A DNA stretch of 64,000 bases from an uncultured Prevotellaceae bacterium (GCA_900316645.1 ONDP01000005.1:62001-126000), one strand, 5' to 3'. Counted from the stretch's first letter, positions 1-8,531 are shown. Translations and numbers: made by a program. The notes: a model not told the origin generated them from the letters alone.

Positions 1-398
1 TGCCGGAGTTCATGACTTTCGTTCACGACCATCTCTGCGACGAGGATTACATGCTTCAGGAAAATGATGTCCAGCAAATTGAACGAATGGAACAGGAATA
101 CCTCTCCGAAGAGTTCATCTACGGCAAGAATCCCCACTATACCATCATCAAGAGACGGAGAATAGAGAATGTGGGCGATTTCGAGGCGCGCATAGAACTG
201 AAGAATGGCATCATCAAGAGTGTCAACCTGATGGGCGACTACTTCCTGATTGGTAATCTCGACGAGGGACTGCTCAACAAGCTGAAGGGGGTACCCTTAG
301 AAGCCGAAACCATCAGTTGTATTCTTCCCGACCGCATCGATGATATCATCATGAATCTCCTAAAGGCCGATTTCATCGACCTCCTCACCTCTCCCTAG
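1..398 (+). CDS. lplA: Lipoate-protein ligase A, C-terminal part (gene cut by window edge)
   Basis: The reading frame is open to the left window edge (codons in phase from base 3), so this is only the 3' end of a gene. The visible 131 or so residues resemble the C-terminal accessory domain of lipoate-protein ligases, with a 'IELKNGIIKSVNLMGDYF' strand pattern followed by a short helical lid region. The enzyme attaches lipoate to the H protein of glycine cleavage and to 2-oxoacid dehydrogenase E2 subunits. Position supports the call: the gene ends 31 bp before gcvT and the lipoyl acceptor GcvH is two genes downstream, so modifier and substrate appear to share an operon. The catalytic N-terminal domain lies outside the window and cannot be checked. 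Confidence 0.8.
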   Translation, partial: PEFMTFVHDHLCDEDYMLQENDVQQIERMEQEYLSEEFIYGKNPHYTIIKRRRIENVGDFEARIELKNGIIKSVNLMGDYFLIGNLDEGLLNKLKGVPLEAETISCILPDRIDDIIMNLLKADFIDLLTSP

Positions 399-429
399 TC
401 CCCCTGCCAAACCTAACACCCCTATAATT

Positions 430-1506
430 ATGGAAAATAAAAAAACCTGTCTCTACGACAAGCATGTTGCCTTAGGAGCTTTGATTTCTCCCTTTGGCGG
501 TTTTGACATGCCAATACAGTACACCAACATCATCGACGAACATCAGGCTGTACGTCAGCACTGCGGCGTATTCGACGTGAGCCACATGGGAGAAGTCCTG
601 GTGAGTGGCAAGGATGCTGAACGCTACGTCAACCATGTCTTCACCAATGACGTCAGGAATATTCCAAACGGAAAAATTCTCTACGGCATGATGTGCTACG
701 AGGATGGTGGCGTCGTTGACGACCTGCTCGTATATAAGATGGCTGACGACAAGTTCTTCCTTGTCATCAATGCCGCCAATATTGATAAGGACTGGGCATG
801 GATTCAGCAACAATCCAAGGGTTTCGACATCACCCTGGACCACCAAAGCGACCAATATGGCGAACTGGCCATACAAGGTCCTGATGCTGAACAGGTGATG
901 GAACAAGTATTGGGAGTTCCCTGTAAGGAATTAGTCTTTTACACCTTTAAGACGATAGACGACATCATTGTCTCCAGAACAGGTTACACTGGCGAAGACG
1001 GTTTCGAGATATATGCTGCTCCCAATGCTATCCGCACTTATTGGGACCAACTGATGGCAGCAAACATAAAGCCTTGCGGACTCGGTTGCCGCGACACCCT
1101 GCGCTTTGAGGTCGGACTGCCTCTCTATGGCGACGAGCTCTCGGAAAGCATCACGCCCATCATGGCGGGATTGGGCATCTTCGTCAAACTCGACAAGGAA
1201 GAATTTATCGGTAAAGATGCACTGGCCAGACAGAAGGCTGAGGGTGCTCCCAAGAAACTGGTTGGCATTGAACTTCACGACAAGGCTATCCCCCGTCATG
1301 GCTATGCCGTCATCAAAGACGGTAACATCATCGGTGAGGTAACTACCGGTTATCACTCCATATCAACTGACAAAAGTGTATGCATGGCGCTGATCGATAG
1401 TGCCTATGCTGCCCTCGACACTGACGTCGAGATACAGATACGCAAGAAGACATTCCCCGGAACGGTCTGCAAGAAGCGTTTCTACGACAAGCACTACAAA
1501 AGATAG
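430..1506 (+). CDS. gcvT: Aminomethyltransferase, glycine cleavage T protein
   Basis: 358 aa, the usual length for GcvT. It transfers the methylene carbon from aminomethyl-lipoyl-H protein to tetrahydrofolate, releasing ammonia. Visible family features are the N-terminal 'GGFDMPIQY' and 'FDVSHMGEV' folate-pocket segments, 'RTGYTGEDGFE' in the middle, and 'LRFEVGLPLYGDEL' around residue 225. The ATG at 430 has no purine-rich Shine-Dalgarno sequence, as is normal in this phylum. It is the first complete gene of the gcvT-gcvH-gcvPA-gcvPB-lpd run. The short 31-bp gap to the lipoate ligase leaves no room for a glycine riboswitch, so control of the operon must lie upstream of the window or act on single genes. 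Confidence 0.97.
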   Translation: MENKKTCLYDKHVALGALISPFGGFDMPIQYTNIIDEHQAVRQHCGVFDVSHMGEVLVSGKDAERYVNHVFTNDVRNIPNGKILYGMMCYEDGGVVDDLLVYKMADDKFFLVINAANIDKDWAWIQQQSKGFDITLDHQSDQYGELAIQGPDAEQVMEQVLGVPCKELVFYTFKTIDDIIVSRTGYTGEDGFEIYAAPNAIRTYWDQLMAANIKPCGLGCRDTLRFEVGLPLYGDELSESITPIMAGLGIFVKLDKEEFIGKDALARQKAEGAPKKLVGIELHDKAIPRHGYAVIKDGNIIGEVTTGYHSISTDKSVCMALIDSAYAALDTDVEIQIRKKTFPGTVCKKRFYDKHYKR

Positions 1507-1544
1507 TCCCCCGAAAATAAATAACAAACCTAAAATAAGATATT

Positions 1545-1925
1545 ATGGCAAAAGTAATTGAAGGACTCTATTACAGCGAGTCACACGAGTATGTAAAAGT
1601 TGAAGGTAATTTTGGTTACATCGGCATCACCGACTATGCCCAGAACGCTCTTGGCAATGTGGTCTATGTCGATCTGCCTGAAGTTGACGACGAAGTAACG
1701 GCAGGCGAGGAGTTTGGCGCCGTCGAAAGTGTCAAGGCTGCCAGCGATCTCATGTCGCCTGTCAGTGGTACCATCGTTGAGGTCAACGACAAACTGGACG
1801 ACGAGCCGGAACTCGTTAATCAGGATGCCTATGCCAACTGGATTATCAAAGTGGAGATAAGCGACATGAGCGAACTCAACAACCTCATGGATGCCAAGGC
1901 TTACGCTGCTTTCTGTGAAAAATAA
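1545..1925 (+). CDS. gcvH: Glycine cleavage H protein
   Basis: 126 aa, normal for the lipoyl-carrying shuttle protein of the glycine cleavage system. The lipoylation motif 'ESVKAASD' is present, making Lys64 the expected lipoyl-lysine, within a typical biotinyl/lipoyl beta-sandwich. It carries the aminomethyl group from the P protein to the T protein and is re-oxidised by dihydrolipoyl dehydrogenase. It lies 38 bp after gcvT. Its stop codon (1923-1925) is followed directly by a heptanucleotide array that runs up to and includes the start codon of gcvPA. Confidence 0.97.
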   Translation: MAKVIEGLYYSESHEYVKVEGNFGYIGITDYAQNALGNVVYVDLPEVDDEVTAGEEFGAVESVKAASDLMSPVSGTIVEVNDKLDDEPELVNQDAYANWIIKVEISDMSELNNLMDAKAYAAFCEK

Positions 1926-1927
1926 TG

Positions 1928-1962
1928 TTCAATGGTCAATGTTCAATGGTCAATGTTCAATG
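1928..1962 (+). repeat. Heptanucleotide array, 5 units, includes gcvPA start codon
   Basis: Five 7-bp units alternate strictly as TTCAATG, GTCAATG, TTCAATG, GTCAATG, TTCAATG. They fill the whole gcvH-gcvPA gap. Each unit ends in ATG; the last ATG (1960-1962) is the likely gcvPA start, and the ATG at 1939 is in the same frame because 21 bp is three units. Same family as the arrays near 27.9, 30.2, 31.3, 32.4, 32.9, 33.5, 33.9 and 38.3 kb. Confidence 0.9.
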
Positions 1963-3279
1963 AATTATAAATTCTTCCCTCACACTCAGGATGACCTGCA
2001 GGCGATGATGGAGAAAGTTGGGGTGCAGAACCTCGACGATCTCTTCGCCGAGGTTCCTGATGCCGTTCGCTTTCATGGTGAATACCAGCTGCCTGAACAA
2101 ATGAGCGAACTGGAGGTGCGCCAACTGTTCGAGCAGTTAGGGGCACAGAACCAACAGCTCGTATGTTTTGGCGGTGCCGGTGTCTATGACCACTATATGC
2201 CTGCCGTTATTCCTAACTTGCTGAGCCGATCGGAATATCTGACCAGCTACACACCCTATCAGGCGGAGATATCGCAAGGCACGCTCCACTACATCTTCGA
2301 ATATCAGTCGATGATGGCCGAACTGACTGGAATGGACATCTCAAATGCCTCCATGTACGATGGTACGACAGCTGCAGCCGAAGCTGTTATGATGGCGGTT
2401 GCTGCTGGCAAGAAACAGAATACGGTACTCATCAGCGAGACCATCGATCCGAAGACGTTGAAAGTGATACAGACCTATGCCCACTTCCACGGCATTCAGT
2501 TGGAAATGATCCAGCAGGAAGACGGCATCACCTCGCTCACCCACCTGCAGTCCCTACTCTCCCAACACAAAGGCAGTGTTGCCGGAGTACTCGTGCAACA
2601 GCCTAATTACTATGGCATCGTTGAGGATTACACGGGTTTTGCCGACGCTGTCCATGAGGAGAAAGGACTTTTCATGATGGATTGTATCGCTGCCGACTTG
2701 GCAGTACTGAAGACACCTGGTGAATGGGGCGCCGACATTGCCGTTGGCGACGGACAGTCACTGGGCATTCCAATGCAGTTTGGAGGTCCTTATGTGGGAT
2801 ATATGTGCTGTACGGAGAAACTGATTCGTAAGATGCCCGGACGCATCGTGGGTATGACCAGCGACAATCGGGGACAGCGTGCCTTCGTACTGACGCTGCA
2901 AGCCCGCGAACAGCATATCCGCAGACAGAAAGCCACCTCTAACATCTGCTCGAACCAGAGTCTGATGGCACTCTTTGTCACCATCTACATGTCGCTGATG
3001 GGCAAGGAAGGACTGCGCGAAGCTGCCCAACTGTCGTATGCCGGAGCTCATTATCTCTGCGACCGGCTTCTGGCTTCAGGCCACTTCACACTGGTCTATC
3101 AACAGCCATTCTTCAACGAGTTTGTAGTTCGCTATGACGGCGACCTCGATGCCCTGCTGCAAAAGTTGGAGGCCAACGGCATCTTCGGAGGCGTCAAAAT
3201 AGCCGACGACCAACTCATGATAGCTGTTACTGAGAAAAGAACAAAGGAAGAAATCGACAAACTGATATCACTGCTATGA
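1960..3279 (+). CDS. gcvPA: Glycine dehydrogenase (decarboxylating) subunit 1
   Basis: 439 aa from the ATG at 1960. This is the N-terminal half of the P protein in organisms where glycine decarboxylase is split into two chains. The start at 1960 (MNYKFFPHT) was preferred to more upstream ATGs because those add only residues translated from the heptanucleotide array, and family members begin with a similar 'FPHT' segment. Conserved stretches include 'GAGVYDHYMPAVI', 'YQAEISQGTLHYIFEYQS' and 'NICSNQSL'. The PLP lysine is on the partner subunit. The 3' end overlaps gcvPB by 4 bp (ATGA), indicating translational coupling of the two subunits. Confidence 0.96.
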   Translation: MNYKFFPHTQDDLQAMMEKVGVQNLDDLFAEVPDAVRFHGEYQLPEQMSELEVRQLFEQLGAQNQQLVCFGGAGVYDHYMPAVIPNLLSRSEYLTSYTPYQAEISQGTLHYIFEYQSMMAELTGMDISNASMYDGTTAAAEAVMMAVAAGKKQNTVLISETIDPKTLKVIQTYAHFHGIQLEMIQQEDGITSLTHLQSLLSQHKGSVAGVLVQQPNYYGIVEDYTGFADAVHEEKGLFMMDCIAADLAVLKTPGEWGADIAVGDGQSLGIPMQFGGPYVGYMCCTEKLIRKMPGRIVGMTSDNRGQRAFVLTLQAREQHIRRQKATSNICSNQSLMALFVTIYMSLMGKEGLREAAQLSYAGAHYLCDRLLASGHFTLVYQQPFFNEFVVRYDGDLDALLQKLEANGIFGGVKIADDQLMIAVTEKRTKEEIDKLISLL

Positions 3280-4688
3280 ACAACAGACTATACGGCAATC
3301 TCATTTTCGAACTTTCGAAGCCCGGGCGCAAGGGGTATTCACTGCCCAAGAACCGCTATGGCAATTACGATATTCCTGCCGCCATGCAGCGACAGAAGGC
3401 TGCTCAACTGCCCGAATGCGACGAACCAACAGTGGTGCGTCACTACACCAATCTGTCCACCAACAACTTCGGCGTTGACAATGGGTTCTATCCATTGGGC
3501 TCCTGCACCATGAAGTACAATCCGAAAATCAACGAGGAAATGGCAGCCCTGCCTCAGTTTGCCAATCTGCACCCCCTGCAGCCTGCCCACACCACACGGG
3601 GCGCCCAGGCTGTCAGCACGCTGCTCAAGAAATCGCTCTGCGAACTGACAGGACTGGCTGACTTCACCTTAAAGCCCTTTGCCGGTGCTCATGGTGAGCT
3701 GACAGGCCTGATGGTCATCCGAGGTTATCACCAGTCGCGTGGCGACGAGGCTCGCACCAAGGTCATCGTGCCTGATTCGGCTCATGGCACCAACCCTGCC
3801 TCCGCTGCTGTCTGCGGGCTTGAAATACTGGAGGTGAAATCCACTGCCGACGGTTTGGTTTCCCTACCCGACCTGCAAGAACTGATTGCCCAGCACGGTC
3901 CTTCCATCGCTGCCATGATGATGACCAATCCCAACACCCTCGGTCTCTTCGAACGTGACATTCCTGCTATTGCCAAGATGATTCACGACTGTGGTGGACT
4001 GATGTACTACGACGGTGCCAACCTCAATCCGCTATTGGGTGCCTGCCGCCCTGGCGATATGGGCTTCGACGTGATGCACATCAACCTGCACAAGACTTTC
4101 TCGACACCTCATGGCGGAGGCGGTCCTGGCAGCGGTCCTGTCGGTGTCCGCAAGGGACTGGAGCCTTTCCTCCCTTACGTCAGCCCCTATACCAGTGGCA
4201 ACTTTGCCGTGGTCATGCGCGCCTATAGCTATATCCTCTCTTTGGGCAGAGAGCATATCAAAGAGGTAGGACCATTGGCCACGCTGAATGCCAACTACAT
4301 CAAGGAGTGTCTGAAGGATGTCTATGAACTGCCTATCGACGGACTGTGTAAACATGAATTCGTGTTCGACGGACTGAAGGACAAATCTACAGGCGTCACC
4401 ACCATGGATGTTGCCAAGCGTCTGCTCGATTACGGCTATCATGCACCCACCATCTACTTCCCGCTGCTCTTCCACGAATCACTGATGATAGAGCCTACCG
4501 AGAACGAGTCGAAAGACACCATTGACAGTTTTATCAGTGTGATGCGTCAGATTGCGGAAGAAGCCAAGACCAATCCCGACCTTGTGAAATCGGCACCTCA
4601 CAACACGCCCATCGGACGTGTCGATGATGTTCAGGCTGCCAAACATCCTATCACCACCTATCAGCAGATGATAGCAGACAAATCATAA
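3276..4688 (+). CDS. gcvPB: Glycine dehydrogenase (decarboxylating) subunit 2
   Basis: 470 aa. PLP-binding half of the split P protein; decarboxylates glycine and passes the aminomethyl group to lipoyl-GcvH. The PLP lysine is in 'HINLHKTFSTPHGGGGPG', Lys273, followed by the glycine-rich phosphate loop. Other conserved stretches are 'YPLGSCTMKYNP' near the N-terminus and 'DSAHGTNPASA' in the middle. It overlaps gcvPA by 4 bp and is followed by lpd after 9 bp. Family length is about 480 residues, so the gene is full length. Confidence 0.97.
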   Translation: MNNRLYGNLIFELSKPGRKGYSLPKNRYGNYDIPAAMQRQKAAQLPECDEPTVVRHYTNLSTNNFGVDNGFYPLGSCTMKYNPKINEEMAALPQFANLHPLQPAHTTRGAQAVSTLLKKSLCELTGLADFTLKPFAGAHGELTGLMVIRGYHQSRGDEARTKVIVPDSAHGTNPASAAVCGLEILEVKSTADGLVSLPDLQELIAQHGPSIAAMMMTNPNTLGLFERDIPAIAKMIHDCGGLMYYDGANLNPLLGACRPGDMGFDVMHINLHKTFSTPHGGGGPGSGPVGVRKGLEPFLPYVSPYTSGNFAVVMRAYSYILSLGREHIKEVGPLATLNANYIKECLKDVYELPIDGLCKHEFVFDGLKDKSTGVTTMDVAKRLLDYGYHAPTIYFPLLFHESLMIEPTENESKDTIDSFISVMRQIAEEAKTNPDLVKSAPHNTPIGRVDDVQAAKHPITTYQQMIADKS

Positions 4689-4697
4689 TTGTCAATT

Positions 4698-5942
4698 ATG
4701 AACACAGATCTCATCATCATCGGAGCAGGCCCTGGCGGATACCGGGCAGCCGAGTATGCAGCCAAGCAAGGACTACAGGTAGTCATCATCGAACAGGACG
4801 AAGTGGGAGGCACCTGCCTTAATCGCGGGTGCATTCCCACCAAGACCTATGTCCATGCAGCCTCGTTCGACGAGGCTCGTGAGCGGATGGGCCAGGTGGT
4901 TCCCTTGCTTCGTTCAGGTGTTGAGGGCATCCTTGCTCATCCCAACATCACCCTCATGCGCGGCACCGCCTCCTTCGTCGATTCCCAAACCGTCAACGTA
5001 TGCCGCGACTCTGTCGTGGCAAAAAACATCATCATCGCCACAGGCAGCAGCGCAAAGCTCCTGCCTCTGCCCGACATCAACGACCCACGCCTGGTCACCT
5101 CCACCGAACTGCTGCAATGCCCCACCCTGCCTAAGCGCTTGGCCATCATCGGGGCAGGTGTCATCGGCATGGAGTTTGCCAGCGTCTTCCATCGATTTGG
5201 TTCCGAGGTGACAGTCATCGAATACCTCAAGGAATGCCTGCCAATGGTCGATAGCGACATTGCCAAACGCCTGCGTAAACTCCTAGAGAAACGAGGCATC
5301 AAATTCCAGATGAAGACTGCCGTCCAATCACTGGCGGACATCGATGCCGACATGATTCTCATGGCTACAGGGCGCAAGGCAAACACCGAAGGGCTCAACC
5401 TGTCTGCCGCAGGCATCACCCCTGCCCCCAACGGCACCATCCCCACCAACGACAACTTCAGTTGTGTAGGCTGTGACTCTGTCGCAGCAACTCTCTACGC
5501 CATCGGTGATGTCAACGGCAAACAGATGCTGGCTCATGCAGCCGAGATGCAGGCTATCCGTGCTGTCAATCATATCTTAGGCAAAACCGACGGCATCCGC
5601 TTCGACATCATGCCGGCAGCCATCTTCACAGAACCCGAGGCAGCCTGCGTAGGACCTTCTGAAGACCAACTGAAGGCAGACGCCGTGGATTACATCTGCA
5701 AGAAGTCGTTCTGGCGAGCCAACGGAAAAGCACAGGCCATGAACGAGACGGAAGGCATGTTGAAACTCTTTGCTGACCAGCAGGAGCGCATCATTGGCTG
5801 CCATGCCTATGGCGCCCATGCTGCCGACATCGTACAGGAAGTCAGCGTACTGATGTGCAAGGACACCACTCTCTCCGAACTCCGCGACATGATACACATC
5901 CACCCCACCCTCAGCGAAATACTGAAGGCGGCAGTGGAATAA
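4698..5942 (+). CDS. lpdA: Dihydrolipoyl dehydrogenase (compact form)
   Basis: 414 aa from the ATG at 4698; a TTG at 4689 is also in frame but adds nothing conserved. It re-oxidises dihydrolipoyl-GcvH using FAD and NAD. Visible motifs: FAD-binding GAGPGG at residues 9-14; redox pair Cys40/Cys45 in CLNRGC; NAD-binding 'GAGVIGMEFAS'; 'YAIGDVNG' of the second FAD segment; and C-terminal HPT with the active-site base His402. The protein is some 40-50 residues shorter than common Lpd enzymes, with the shortening mostly between the redox-disulfide helix and the 'LMRGTASF' strand. It is the last gene of the gcv operon, so it probably serves as the dedicated L protein, though it might also serve 2-oxoacid dehydrogenases. 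Confidence 0.93.
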   Translation: MNTDLIIIGAGPGGYRAAEYAAKQGLQVVIIEQDEVGGTCLNRGCIPTKTYVHAASFDEARERMGQVVPLLRSGVEGILAHPNITLMRGTASFVDSQTVNVCRDSVVAKNIIIATGSSAKLLPLPDINDPRLVTSTELLQCPTLPKRLAIIGAGVIGMEFASVFHRFGSEVTVIEYLKECLPMVDSDIAKRLRKLLEKRGIKFQMKTAVQSLADIDADMILMATGRKANTEGLNLSAAGITPAPNGTIPTNDNFSCVGCDSVAATLYAIGDVNGKQMLAHAAEMQAIRAVNHILGKTDGIRFDIMPAAIFTEPEAACVGPSEDQLKADAVDYICKKSFWRANGKAQAMNETEGMLKLFADQQERIIGCHAYGAHAADIVQEVSVLMCKDTTLSELRDMIHIHPTLSEILKAAVE

Positions 5943-5960
5943 AACAAGCTGTAGGCGGAG

Positions 5961-6023
5961 CAATAAAGGCATGTTATTCTTCAATAAGGGCACCTTATTC
6001 ATCAATAAGGGTATGTTAATTCA
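5961..6023. repeat. Triplet array A: three 21-bp units
   Basis: Three contiguous 21-bp units start at 5961, 5982 and 6003, each opening with CAATAA(A/G)GG. The middle unit holds the dyad AATAAGG-GCA-CCTTATT; the outer units keep it partly. No reading frame is evident. It is the first of three triplet arrays in the lpd-glyS gap. Confidence 0.9.
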
Positions 6024-6035
6024 GTACACATCATA

Positions 6036-6088
6036 CTCCGAAAGTATTTTTGCTTACTCCGAAAGTATTTCTTTTTTCTCCGAAAGTA
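6036..6088. repeat. Triplet array B: CTCCGAAAGTA three times at 21-bp spacing
   Basis: The 11-mer CTCCGAAAGTA occurs at 6036, 6057 and 6078, exactly 21 bp apart, with T-rich variable spacers. With the preceding TA (copies one and two) each forms a TACT-n5-AGTA dyad. The spacing of two helical turns would put all copies on one DNA face. Confidence 0.92.
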
Positions 6089-6143
6089 AGAAACGAAGAA
6101 AGGATTTTCACCATTTTCTCTAGGGGGGACCAAAATAGGGGGT

Positions 6144-6196
6144 CTCGAGTCAAAACGTGTGTTTACTCGAGTCAACTCATGATTTGACTCGAGCCA
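6144..6196. repeat. Triplet array C: CTCGAG palindrome three times at 22-bp spacing
   Basis: CTCGAG occurs at 6144, 6166 and 6188, exactly 22 bp apart. The first two are followed by TCA and the last is preceded by TGA, so copies two and three form a 9-bp inverted repeat (CTCGAGTCA / TGACTCGAG) around an 10-bp spacer. The units resemble each other outside the core too (conserved TG..TT.A before the next core). Confidence 0.92.
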
Positions 6197-6228
6197 AATT
6201 GGACAGGGGCTTATTTTGATTTACGGTT

Positions 6229-6375
6229 AAAAACAAAGAAAAAAACAAGTTTTCCTTTTGCATTTTGCTCACTTATTCGTACTTTGACCTGACGGTCGAA
6301 GGTAGGCTGCATCTCGGAAAAAACAAAGAAAAAAGTGTTTTCCTTTGGTTTTTCGCTCGATTTGCACTACCTTTG
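6229..6375 (+). repeat. Two related promoter-like segments
   Basis: A segment near 6229-6288 (AAACAAAGAAAAAA, then TTTTCCTTTTG, then TACTTTG) is echoed near 6318-6375 (AAACAAAGAAAAAA, then TTTTCCTTTGG, then TACCTTTG). The second copy carries the intact promoter; in the first the -7 box is one base short. This looks like a duplicated promoter with one degraded copy. Confidence 0.55.
6344..6375 (+). promoter_or_regulatory. Promoter of glyS
   Basis: A -33 element TTTG (6344-6347) is separated by 20 bp from a -7 element TACCTTTG (6368-6375), matching the Bacteroidetes vegetative promoter TTTG-N19/20-TAnnTTTG. The expected transcript start is about 24 bp before the glyS ATG. Confidence 0.8.
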
Positions 6376-6405
6376 CAGCAATAATTTCGAAATTATAGTA
6401 TTTTT

Positions 6406-7947
6406 ATGGCACAAGAAGATGTATTTAAGAAAATCGTAAGCCACTGCAAGGAATATGGTTTCGTGTTCCCGTCAAGTGACATCTACGATGGATTAGGAGC
6501 CGTTTATGACTATGGACAGAACGGCGTGGAGTTAAAGAATAATATTAAGGAATACTGGTGGAAATCGATGGTATTGCTGCACGAGAATATCGTGGGCATC
6601 GACTCTGCTATCTTTATGCACCCCACGATATGGAAGGCCAGTGGACACGTTGATGCCTTTAACGACCCTCTGATTGACAACCGCGACTCGAAGAAGCGCT
6701 ATCGTGCTGACGTACTGATTGAAGACCAGATTGCCAAGTATGACGAGAAGATTCAGAAAGAGGTGGAGAAGGCTCGCAAGCGCTTTGGCGATTCGTTCGA
6801 CGAGCAGAAGTATATGGAGACTTCTGAACGCGTGAAGGAGACCAAGGAGAAGCGCGACGCTCTGCATGCCCGCTATGCTGCCGCCATGCAGGGACCAGAC
6901 TTGGAGGAACTGAAGCAGATTATCCTGGACGAGGAGATTGTTTGTCCTATAAGCGGTACGCGCAACTGGACGGACGTGCGCCAGTTCAACCTGATGTTCT
7001 CAACCGAGATGGGTGCCTCTGCCGACGGTTCGATGAAGGTTTACCTGCGTCCTGAGACGGCTCAGGGTATCTTTGTCAACTATCTGAACGTTCAGAAGAC
7101 AGGACGCATGAAGATTCCTTTCGGTATCGCTCAGATTGGTAAGGCTTTCCGTAACGAGATTGTAGCCCGTCAGTTCATCTTCCGCATGAGGGAGTTCGAA
7201 CAGATGGAGATGCAGTTCTTCGTAGCCCCCGGCACAGAGCTGGAGTGGTTCCCCAAATGGAAGCAGACTCGTATGGCTTGGCATCAGGCGCTGGGCTTCG
7301 GTGCTGAGAACTACCGTTTCCACGATCACGACAAGTTGGCTCACTATGCCAATGCTGCTACTGACATTGAGTTTAAGATGCCATTCGGTTTCAAGGAGGT
7401 GGAGGGTATTCACTCACGTACCAACTTCGACCTGTCGCAGCATGAGAAATACTCTGGCAAGAGCATTAAATACTTCGACCCACAGACCAACGAGAGCTAT
7501 ACGCCGTTTGTCATCGAGACGTCAATCGGTGTCGACCGTATGTTCCTCTCTATCATGTGCCACTCTTTCTGCGAGGAGAAACTGGAGAACGGGGAAACAC
7601 GCGTTGTCCTGAAGTTGCCTGCAGCCCTGGCTCCTGTCAAGCTCGCTGTTATGCCACTGGTAAAGAAGGACGGTCTGCCCGAGAAGGCTCGTGAAATCAT
7701 CAACGACCTGAAATTCCACTTCAATTGTCAGTATGACGAGAAGGACTCCATCGGTAAGCGCTATCGCCGTCAGGACGCCATCGGTACACCTTATTGCGTG
7801 ACCGTTGACCACGACTCGCTGCAGGACGGCAAGGTAACTCTTCGTTTCCGCGACACGATGGAGCAGGAGCGCGTAAACATCAGCGACCTGGCTTCGATTA
7901 TCGAGGATAAAGTAAGTATCGCAAGTCTTCTTAAGAAACTGCAATAA
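6406..7947 (+). CDS. glyS: Glycyl-tRNA synthetase, homodimeric class II
   Basis: 513 aa; the alpha2-type glycyl-tRNA synthetase charges tRNA-Gly. Class II signatures: motif 2 around 'FRNEIVARQFIFRMREFEQMEM' (read as two short parts, FRNEI and FRMREFEQME) and motif 3 'ETSIGVDRMFLSI', followed by the anticodon-binding domain from about residue 400 ('PVKLAVMPLVKKDGLPEKA'). An N-terminal coiled, charged insertion spans roughly residues 100-165, as in bacterial/eukaryotic-type GlyRS. The gene sits just after the glycine cleavage operon but has its own promoter. Its stop codon overlaps the FKBP start by one base, so the two are co-translated. The symbol glyQS or glyS is used for this form. Confidence 0.96.
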   Translation: MAQEDVFKKIVSHCKEYGFVFPSSDIYDGLGAVYDYGQNGVELKNNIKEYWWKSMVLLHENIVGIDSAIFMHPTIWKASGHVDAFNDPLIDNRDSKKRYRADVLIEDQIAKYDEKIQKEVEKARKRFGDSFDEQKYMETSERVKETKEKRDALHARYAAAMQGPDLEELKQIILDEEIVCPISGTRNWTDVRQFNLMFSTEMGASADGSMKVYLRPETAQGIFVNYLNVQKTGRMKIPFGIAQIGKAFRNEIVARQFIFRMREFEQMEMQFFVAPGTELEWFPKWKQTRMAWHQALGFGAENYRFHDHDKLAHYANAATDIEFKMPFGFKEVEGIHSRTNFDLSQHEKYSGKSIKYFDPQTNESYTPFVIETSIGVDRMFLSIMCHSFCEEKLENGETRVVLKLPAALAPVKLAVMPLVKKDGLPEKAREIINDLKFHFNCQYDEKDSIGKRYRRQDAIGTPYCVTVDHDSLQDGKVTLRFRDTMEQERVNISDLASIIEDKVSIASLLKKLQ

Positions 7948-8531
7948 TGAACATAAAGCATTACATACTCGTCGGTCTCTCGCTGCTGGCCCTTGCGTCG
8001 TGCAGTGAGAAGAGCGACGCTGTGGAAGAGTATCCTGACTGGAAGAACAAGAACGAACAGTTCTTCGAGGCTGCCTATCTGAGTGGTGACTATGACCTGA
8101 AACTGAGGAAATACTCACTGAAAGAAGAGGTGGCTGCCAAATCGACCGAATACGTTCTGGTGGAGAAATTAGTGGACAGCGAGCCCTTGGATGACGAGAC
8201 GCCCTATCTGACGGATACGGTGCAGATTCACTATGTGGGATCATTACTGCCTTCGACGACTTATACCACAGGCTATGAGTTCGACAAGAGCTATATCGAC
8301 CCCTTTAACATCGTAACTGCCGTACCAAGGAAGTTTGCTGTGAATGCAGTGGTTCCCGGCTTCGCCACAGCTCTGCTTCAGATGCACCGAGGCGAGCACT
8401 GGCGCGTGACGATTCCCTATCAACTGGGTTACGGCACATCGGCAAACGGTGCTATTCCTGCATACAGCACACTGATATTCGAAATCAGACTCGAAGATTT
8501 CTGGACGAAAAAACAAGGTGACCGTTACTAA
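7947..8531 (+). CDS. FKBP-type peptidyl-prolyl cis-trans isomerase, lipoprotein
   Basis: 194 aa. A lipoprotein signal ends in LASC with acylation at Cys19, so the protein is anchored to a membrane on the periplasmic side. The FKBP domain occupies about residues 85-190: 'DTVQIHYVGSLL', 'VVPGFATALLQMHRGEHWRVTIPYQ' (given here in part) and 'AIPAYSTLIFEIRLEDF' match the family's substrate pocket, including the Tyr, Phe and hydrophobic residues. It should catalyse prolyl isomerisation and help fold exported proteins. It begins on the last base of the glyS stop codon. A 10-bp perfect hairpin straddles its own stop codon. Confidence 0.9.
   Translation: MNIKHYILVGLSLLALASCSEKSDAVEEYPDWKNKNEQFFEAAYLSGDYDLKLRKYSLKEEVAAKSTEYVLVEKLVDSEPLDDETPYLTDTVQIHYVGSLLPSTTYTTGYEFDKSYIDPFNIVTAVPRKFAVNAVVPGFATALLQMHRGEHWRVTIPYQLGYGTSANGAIPAYSTLIFEIRLEDFWTKKQGDRY

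Noticed and set aside
399-429. Glycine riboswitch before gcvT
   Set aside because: Only 31 bp separate the lipoate ligase stop from gcvT, far too short for a glycine aptamer.
5961-6196. Possible mini CRISPR array
   Set aside because: Repeats are only 9-11 bp with 10-12 bp spacers, the three sets have different motifs, and no cas gene is near.
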